A DNA stretch of 34,082 bases from Mycolicibacillus trivialis (GTDB taxonomy: Bacteria > Actinomycetota > Actinomycetes > Mycobacteriales > Mycobacteriaceae): NCBI RefSeq assembly GCF_002102395.1, contig NZ_LQPZ01000024.1, positions 1 through 34,082 on the forward strand. Reading direction: 5' to 3'. The notes under the pieces are model-generated. The model did not search any database. It was not told the DNA's origin and saw only the letters and a list, made by a program, of their open reading frames with translations. Shown piece by piece: positions 30,042 through 34,082 of this stretch (position 1 is the first letter of the stretch; each line of letters opens with the position of its first letter). Position numbers and translations under genes: made by a program.

Positions 30042-30082
30042 CTGCCTCCGGAGCAGAAGGCCGCAGGTTCGAATCCTGCCGG
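30042..30082 (+). repeat. right attachment-site repeat (attR)
   Basis: Exact 41-bp copy of 24484-24524. Beyond it the tRNA-like sequence continues imperfectly: CGCACCA follows here where the tRNA has GGGCACCA. Thus the displaced tRNA end has drifted by at least one base. It marks the right border of the island. Confidence 0.92.
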
Positions 30083-30186
30083 CGCACCAGGTAGATGCCG
30101 TTTTCGGCTCCGACGAGCGATTTCTCGGCCCCAGCGAGCACCAAGGTGACGGCGGGCGCCTCAGTGGCTCCCCGTTGCATCTCGAT

Positions 30187-30663
30187 CTACCACAACACCC
30201 CATACGCATTCGACAGCACGAACCCGTGCTGCCCGTAGGTCTTACACGTCACCGCACCCTGATGCCCCACTGCGCAACTCGCACCCCAGTTCTCCAGCCG
30301 CTGCCCCTCGGGCAGCACGTCGACGTCGCGGGTGAACCGCGCGACGTCGGAGTGCCGGTATTCGGCCGCCTGGTAGGAGTGCACGATGGTCTGGTTGGTG
30401 CCCGCAGGCGCGTCGTAGGGCACCGCGTCACAGCCGACCGGCCCACCGTTGGGGCCGATGCCGCAGTGCCGCCCGTCAGGTGTTGTGAAGAATTTCCAGT
30501 AGAAGTCTTCCGGAGCGTCCGAGCTGAAATGCCCCTCGGCGATCGGGTAGGAGTCGACGTCGTCGATGCCCGGTGGCGGCTCGGCGACGGCCCCGGGCGC
30601 GAGGGTCAGCGCTGCCGCCGCGAAGGCGGCCGCCACGGTGGCCAGGTAGCGCATGACTCCCAT
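30187..30663 (-). CDS. small exported protein of unknown function
   Basis: A 158-aa protein with an N-terminal signal peptide (MGVMRYLATVAAAFAAAALT, probable cut after AVA before EPPPG). The mature part of about 130 residues has four cysteines in two pairs (HCGIGPNGGPVGC and SCAVGHQGAVTC), suggesting two disulfides, and Gly-rich turns. I know similar short exported mycobacterial proteins but no function. ATG 30663 and ATG 30654 are both possible. It follows the DUF4185 gene after 17 nt and may share its transcript. The 104 bp between attR and its stop hold no gene. Confidence 0.75.
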   Translation of the reverse strand: MGVMRYLATVAAAFAAAALTLAPGAVAEPPPGIDDVDSYPIAEGHFSSDAPEDFYWKFFTTPDGRHCGIGPNGGPVGCDAVPYDAPAGTNQTIVHSYQAAEYRHSDVARFTRDVDVLPEGQRLENWGASCAVGHQGAVTCKTYGQHGFVLSNAYGVLW

Positions 30664-30680
30664 TCAACCGCGTTCGTCAA

Positions 30681-32114
30681 CTACCCGAGCGTGGTGTGCA
30701 TCAACAGCACATTGTACGCCGACCACAGCGACACCGTGTAGTAGATGTCCTTGCCCGTCGCCCACGGGTGCAGGAACGGCGCGTAGATGCCGCCGGGGAT
30801 CTGCTGGGAGCGCACCAGCACGTGTTCGGGACTCCACGGGCCCTGCGGTGTCGGAGAGGTGCGCGCCACCACGTCATTGGAGGCGCCGTTGGTGTAGAGC
30901 ATCAGGTACTGCTGCAGGTAGTCGTTGTACTGCACCGACATCTCCCCGGCCGGTCCCGGCACGATGGGGGTCGCCTTGGCCGGGTCGACCGCGGCCCAGT
31001 CGGAGTTGGCCCAGTACTGGTATTTGTTCAGGTCCGGCACGGTGTTCTGCGGCACTCGGGACAGGAAGATCGGCCCACCACGCCCGGACGGGGTGCCGTA
31101 GGAGTAGACGTAACCGTCACCGGGTTGCAGGAACGCTCCCTGCTGGAAATTCTGGTTGCCCGGGAAGAACCGGGCCTTCGGGGTGGTGTCGGGTGCGGGG
31201 GTGCGGATGGTGCCCGGCAGGATCCCCCAGGTCTCGCCGTTGTCCCGCGACATCGCCAGCGCCGAATAGTTGGTGGACCACTCGCCGTCGCGGCCCCAGT
31301 TCCGGATCGACATGAAGTTCATGTACTGCACCCCACCCACCGAGGTGCCGGCCGTGGGGATCACACCTTTTTCCTGCGGCGCCCAGCGGATGCTGTTGAC
31401 GACCTGCCGGGAGAGTCCCGAGCGGTACACCGGCGAGCCGGAGAACGTGTTGCCGGCCACGCCCTGAGGAACCGTCAGCCCGCGCGACAGGTCGCGCGCC
31501 TGGGTGCGGAACAAGACGTTGTAACGCCACTGCTTGCCCTGAACCTGGCAGTAGCCGAAGGTGTCACCGAACGCCATGAGTACCTGGCGGTTACCGGGGT
31601 TGCCGTTGTCCCACATGATGCCCAGGTCGGTGCCGGAGATGCCGAACCGCTGCAGGGTGCTGTTGGGGCTGTGGGGACCGCTGACCCAGTTGATGATCGA
31701 GGTTCGGGACCCGCCGAGCGCCGCACCCGGGTTGGGCGCCGCCGCAGGCGCAGGCGCCGGCTGGACCGCCTCGGGCTGCGGTTGGGCGGCGGTGTCGCCG
31801 GGGTTGTCCGGGTCCGGTGTCGGCGGCAGCACTCCGGCCTGCTGCTGCACGGTGTTCTGCGCGCCGGAAAGCAGCGCCCCGATGTCGGGCAGCGGTGCGT
31901 TGTCGTTGGTGCCGGGCGGGCGGTGCCCGGTCGGCGGTTGCATCGACGGGCCGGGCGCCGGGATCGGTGGCGCCGCAGCACCGGGCGCCGCGTTCGCCGC
32001 AGGGCCGGTACACGGCTCGGCGCCGGCACGCGGCGCCAGCCCGGTCACACCGATGAGCCCTAAGGCGGTGGACGCCGCCACCGTCATCGATGCGATGCGC
32101 GAAAACGCCGACAT
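30681..32114 (-). CDS. exported DUF4185 protein, probable glycoside hydrolase-like
   Basis: A 477-aa exported protein. The signal peptide spans about residues 1-33 (hydrophobic MTVAASTALGLIGVTGLA, cut near RAGA-EP). A disordered Pro/Ala/Gln-rich linker of about 100 residues follows. The C-terminal 330 residues are a DUF4185 domain with beta-propeller-like repeats (FGDTFGY, NFMSIRNWG, TNYSALAMSRDNGETW, YVYSYGTPSGRGGPIFLSR, QYNDYLQQYLMLYTN). DUF4185 members have been reported as endo-D-arabinanases (CAZy GH183), so a role on arabinogalactan or lipoarabinomannan is plausible; activity here is inferred. ATG 32114 is chosen because AAAGG precedes it and it opens the signal peptide. A hairpin sits just upstream. 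Confidence 0.85.
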   Translation of the reverse strand: MSAFSRIASMTVAASTALGLIGVTGLAPRAGAEPCTGPAANAAPGAAAPPIPAPGPSMQPPTGHRPPGTNDNAPLPDIGALLSGAQNTVQQQAGVLPPTPDPDNPGDTAAQPQPEAVQPAPAPAAAPNPGAALGGSRTSIINWVSGPHSPNSTLQRFGISGTDLGIMWDNGNPGNRQVLMAFGDTFGYCQVQGKQWRYNVLFRTQARDLSRGLTVPQGVAGNTFSGSPVYRSGLSRQVVNSIRWAPQEKGVIPTAGTSVGGVQYMNFMSIRNWGRDGEWSTNYSALAMSRDNGETWGILPGTIRTPAPDTTPKARFFPGNQNFQQGAFLQPGDGYVYSYGTPSGRGGPIFLSRVPQNTVPDLNKYQYWANSDWAAVDPAKATPIVPGPAGEMSVQYNDYLQQYLMLYTNGASNDVVARTSPTPQGPWSPEHVLVRSQQIPGGIYAPFLHPWATGKDIYYTVSLWSAYNVLLMHTTLG

Positions 32115-32125
32115 GTCACACCTTT

Positions 32126-32144
32126 CCACGGCTGGACGCCGTGG
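32126..32144 (-). promoter_or_regulatory. perfect hairpin in the DUF4185 gene leader
   Basis: CCACGGC-GTCCA-GCCGTGG in gene orientation, 7-bp arms and a 5-nt loop, ending 11 nt before the ATG and touching the AAAGG ribosome site. It could be an operator or an RNA hairpin affecting ribosome access. Upstream, TAACAT and TATCGT on the minus strand (32160-32190 region) are candidate -10 hexamers without clear -35 boxes. Confidence 0.4.
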
Positions 32145-32246
32145 GACGCCCTTAACTGGCTCGTGTGACGATAGCGTCAGATGTTATGTATGTGATCAGT
32201 GATGTGCCGATGGGTACCGTTTCGTGACCGTGTCGCAACCGGCGTC

Positions 32247-33146
32247 TCACGCTCCGCGAAGCTCGGCGACGACCTCGGCGGCCGCGCGCAGTTGCCCCGG
32301 GTCGCTGCTGGTCGGGATGAGGTGCACCTCGTCGGTGCCGATCGCGGCGAACCTCTTCAGCACCTCGGCCAGTTGCTCCTGGCTCCCAGCCCAGCCAGTG
32401 GTAGGCGCCATCGCATCGACGTGCTCGCGCGGGATCCAGTTCACGTAGTGCCGCAGATGGTCGTGGATCTGGGCCCGGGCCTGCTCCTGCTCCCCCAGCG
32501 CGAACCAGAACGACGTCGTCAGATGCGGTGCGGGCCGACCCGCCTCGGCCCAGGCCCCACGGGCCACGTCGAACAGCTCGTTCTGCCTGTCGACATCGAG
32601 GTCCATGGTGATCCCGGCCAGACCCACCGCCCAGCTCGCCGCCGAGCGCAGGGTCTTCGGCCCGATCGTGCCCACCAGCAGCGGCGGCCCACCCGGTTGA
32701 ACCGGCGCCGGACCGACCGGCTCCACCGACTCGGTGACCTTCTCCCCCGCCCACACCCGCTGCAGGATCGCCACCCTGGTCGCCAGCTCGGCGCGGGTCT
32801 GGGTGGCCGGGTCGGCACCGGCGGCACGGTAGTCCTCGTGGCGCCCGCCCACCCCGATTCCGACCGTGAGCCGCCCGCCGCTGAGCAGATCGGCGGTGGC
32901 CAGGCCCTTCGCCAGCATCACCGGCGCGTGCAGTTGCGGCACGATCACCGTGGCCACCAACCGGACCCGTTCGGTCCACGCCGACAGTGCACCGAGCAGG
33001 GTCAGGCTGTCCGGGTTGGAGAACGCGATGCGCTCACCCCAGCACAGCGAGCTGAACGGTCCCTCGTCGATCGCCACCGCCCAGTCCCGCAGCATCCGGG
33101 CCGACAGGTCGCGTTCCATCACCGGCATCGTCATTCCCACCTGCAT
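32247..33146 (-). CDS. luciferase-like (probably F420-dependent) oxidoreductase
   Basis: A 299-aa TIM-barrel protein of the luciferase-like monooxygenase superfamily. Typical segments are visible: WGERIAFSNPDSLTLLGALSAWTERVRLV, the GLATADLLSGGRLTVGIGVGGRHEDY loop, and PPLLVGTIGPKTLRSAASWAVGLAG. Mycobacteria have many such enzymes using coenzyme F420; substrate cannot be predicted. The ATG at 33146 (MQVGMTMPVMERDL) is chosen because the upstream extension is Arg-rich non-domain sequence. CAGAAT lies 7 nt upstream and might serve as a weak leaderless -10. It is divergent from the VOC genes, 37 bp apart. Confidence 0.88.
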   Translation of the reverse strand: MQVGMTMPVMERDLSARMLRDWAVAIDEGPFSSLCWGERIAFSNPDSLTLLGALSAWTERVRLVATVIVPQLHAPVMLAKGLATADLLSGGRLTVGIGVGGRHEDYRAAGADPATQTRAELATRVAILQRVWAGEKVTESVEPVGPAPVQPGGPPLLVGTIGPKTLRSAASWAVGLAGITMDLDVDRQNELFDVARGAWAEAGRPAPHLTTSFWFALGEQEQARAQIHDHLRHYVNWIPREHVDAMAPTTGWAGSQEQLAEVLKRFAAIGTDEVHLIPTSSDPGQLRAAAEVVAELRGA

Positions 33147-33183
33147 GCTCGCGATTCTGACACGGCGGCGGCACGATGGAGCC

Positions 33184-33597
33184 ATGGCGATTCCCAGTTC
33201 CTCGATTGCGCACGTCCGCCTCACCGTCACCGACATCGAGCGGTCGCGGCAGTTCTACGAATCGGTGTTCGGCTGGCCGGTTTTCATCGAGATGCCCGCC
33301 GATGCCGACGCCGCGACCCGCGAACGGCTGGCGTTTCTGTTCGGCGGCGTCATCTACGACCTCGGCGGCGCGCTGCTGGGGCTGCGCCCGGTCGGCAACG
33401 ACACCTTCGACGAGGACCGCACCGGGCTGGATCACCTGTCCTTCCGCCTGGACAACCGCGGCGAACTGGATTCGGCGGCAGAACTTCTCGAGACACTCGG
33501 TGTCGTCCATGAGCCTATCAAGGACATCGGGCCCAGTTACATCCTGCAGTTCCGCGACCCGGACAACATCGCCCTCGAGCTCACCGCACCAAAATGA
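33184..33597 (+). CDS. VOC-fold protein (glyoxalase/dioxygenase superfamily) 1
   Basis: A 137-aa protein of two beta-alpha-beta-beta-beta modules: HVRLTVTDIERSRQFYESVFGWP opens the first, LDHLSFRLDNRGELD and YILQFRDPDNIALELT form the second. Metal-ligand positions look partly kept: His in AHVRL, His in LDHLSF, and Glu near the end in IALEL. The substrate is unknown; the family covers glyoxalases, dioxygenases and antibiotic-binding proteins. GGAG lies 2 nt before the ATG. It is first of two tandem VOC genes, 25 bp apart. Confidence 0.87.
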   Translation: MAIPSSSIAHVRLTVTDIERSRQFYESVFGWPVFIEMPADADAATRERLAFLFGGVIYDLGGALLGLRPVGNDTFDEDRTGLDHLSFRLDNRGELDSAAELLETLGVVHEPIKDIGPSYILQFRDPDNIALELTAPK

Positions 33598-33622
33598 CCG
33601 CCCCGAGTGAACGGAGTCGCCG

Positions 33623-34012
33623 ATGTCGATCAGTTTCAACCACACCATCGTCGCCGCCCGCGACAAGACCGCCTCCGCACGCTTCCTCACCGACCTGTTC
33701 GGCCTTCCGGCGCCCGAGCCGTTCGGCCGCTTCATGAGCGTGGCGCTGGACCATCAGGCCAGCCTCGACTACGCGGAGGTTCCCGACGGCGAGCAGGTCC
33801 ACCCGCAGCATTACGCCTTCCTGGTCGGCGAGGACGAGTTCGACGCGATCTTCGCCCGCATCACCGAACGCGGCATCGACTACTGGGCCGACCCACACCG
33901 CAGGCGCCTAGGTGAGATCAACCGCCGCGACGGCGGCCGCGGCGTCTACTTCCGCGATCCCGACGGCCACAACCTGGAGATCCTGACCCGGCCCTACGGC
34001 TCGGGCGGCTAG
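33623..34012 (+). CDS. VOC-fold protein 2
   Basis: A 129-aa VOC protein: SFNHTIVAARDKTASARFLTD, then HYAFLVGEDEFDAIFARITERG, and the ending GGRGVYFRDPDGHNLEIL that is classic for the family, with His8, His63 and Glu121 as likely metal ligands. The FRDPDGHNLE ending is a better match to metal-binding VOC enzymes than that of its neighbour. GGAG lies 7 nt before the ATG. It is probably cotranscribed with the preceding gene; the two are diverged and do not look like a recent duplication. Confidence 0.88.
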   Translation: MSISFNHTIVAARDKTASARFLTDLFGLPAPEPFGRFMSVALDHQASLDYAEVPDGEQVHPQHYAFLVGEDEFDAIFARITERGIDYWADPHRRRLGEINRRDGGRGVYFRDPDGHNLEILTRPYGSGG

Positions 34013-34033
34013 ACATCCCAGGGTCGTAAGTTG

Positions 34034-34082
34034 TCAAGCGGCCCGGGTGTCGGGGGTGGTTTGGCGGTGTGCCCAGGCTTTG
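34034..34082 (-). CDS. possible C-terminus of a gene entering from the right
   Basis: The minus strand reads KAWAHRQTTPDTRAA and then TGA (34036-34034). The peptide looks like a coding end, but 15 residues are too few to assign a family. It would converge on the VOC gene with a 21-bp gap. Confidence 0.3.
   Translation of the reverse strand, partial: KAWAHRQTTPDTRAA

Larger units (their letters stand above)
24484..30082. mobile_element. integrated island at tRNA-Arg(CCG) with restriction and PIN-nuclease cargo
   Basis: About 5.6 kb between two exact 41-bp direct repeats. It carries an integrase stub at the tRNA end, then a minus-strand gene series: endonuclease, methyltransferase, glycine-zipper protein, PIN protein, 244-aa protein and a broken frame. 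Base composition is visibly poorer in G+C than the core: one 60-base line (27541-27600) has 28 G+C, while core lines are mostly well over 60 percent. No replication, transfer or phage structural gene is present, so it looks like a stranded remnant that has kept its cargo, not an active element. Confidence 0.88.

Noticed and set aside
24484..30082. Active prophage or conjugative element
   Set aside because: No phage structural, replication, relaxase or transfer gene is present, and the integrase is a stub.
30083..30186. Imperfect 18-bp direct repeat (TCGGCTCCGACGAGCGA and TCGGCCCCAGCGAGCA) right of attR
   Set aside because: Short, diverged and in GC-rich DNA, where such matches arise by chance.
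33184..34012. The two VOC genes as a recent tandem duplication
   Set aside because: Their sequences differ throughout apart from fold-level motifs.

Overview
The window looks like the chromosome of a non-tuberculous, Mycolicibacterium-like mycobacterium. Evidence: high G+C, several TANNNT -10 elements, a fused b-delta ATP synthase subunit, a Rho with a long hydrophilic insertion, and a gene order matching the M. tuberculosis Rv1292-Rv1315 neighbourhood as I remember it (argS-lysA-thrA-thrC-thrB-rho-rpmE-prfA-prmC-Sua5-rfe-atpIBEFHAGDC-DUF2550-pduO-murA-rrn). Nearly every gene is on the minus strand, so transcription runs right to left.

Layout. 1-217: promoter and leader of an rRNA operon whose 16S gene lies beyond the left edge. 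218-2579: murA and a PduO-type cobalamin adenosyltransferase, divergent, each with a -10 hexamer exactly 7 nt before its start codon (leaderless arrangement), then a DUF2550 membrane protein. 2594-10464: the F1Fo ATP synthase operon. 10653-14798: polyprenyl-phosphate GlcNAc-1-phosphate transferase, threonylcarbamoyl-AMP synthase, PrmC, its substrate RF-1 and ribosomal protein L31. 15175-15489: a plus-strand gene for a secreted protein made almost wholly of a 15-residue Pro/Val repeat, ended by a strong terminator. 15724-17676: rho, with its own promoter and a leader of about 195 nt. 17943-24343: argS-lysA-thrA-thrC-thrB, all overlapping or abutting. 24457-24532: tRNA-Arg(CCG), facing away from argS.

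24484-30082 is an integrated island in that tRNA gene, bounded by a 41-bp exact direct repeat of the tRNA 3' part. Its integrase is reduced to a C-terminal stub that has lost the HxxR arginine. The cargo is a tight minus-strand series: an unrecognised 244-aa protein, a PIN-domain nuclease, an unrecognised glycine-zipper protein, and a BsuBI/PstI-type methyltransferase and endonuclease. An overlooked, broken reading frame abuts the right att copy. This composite of a type II restriction system and a PIN-based three-gene module is the best candidate for an undescribed defence or stability system.

30187-34012 returns to ordinary mycobacterial genes: a small exported protein, an exported DUF4185 protein (family linked to D-arabinan cleavage), an F420-type luciferase-like oxidoreductase, and two tandem VOC-fold proteins. 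A possible gene end from the right enters at the last 49 bases. All assignments are from reading the sequence; no database search was possible.
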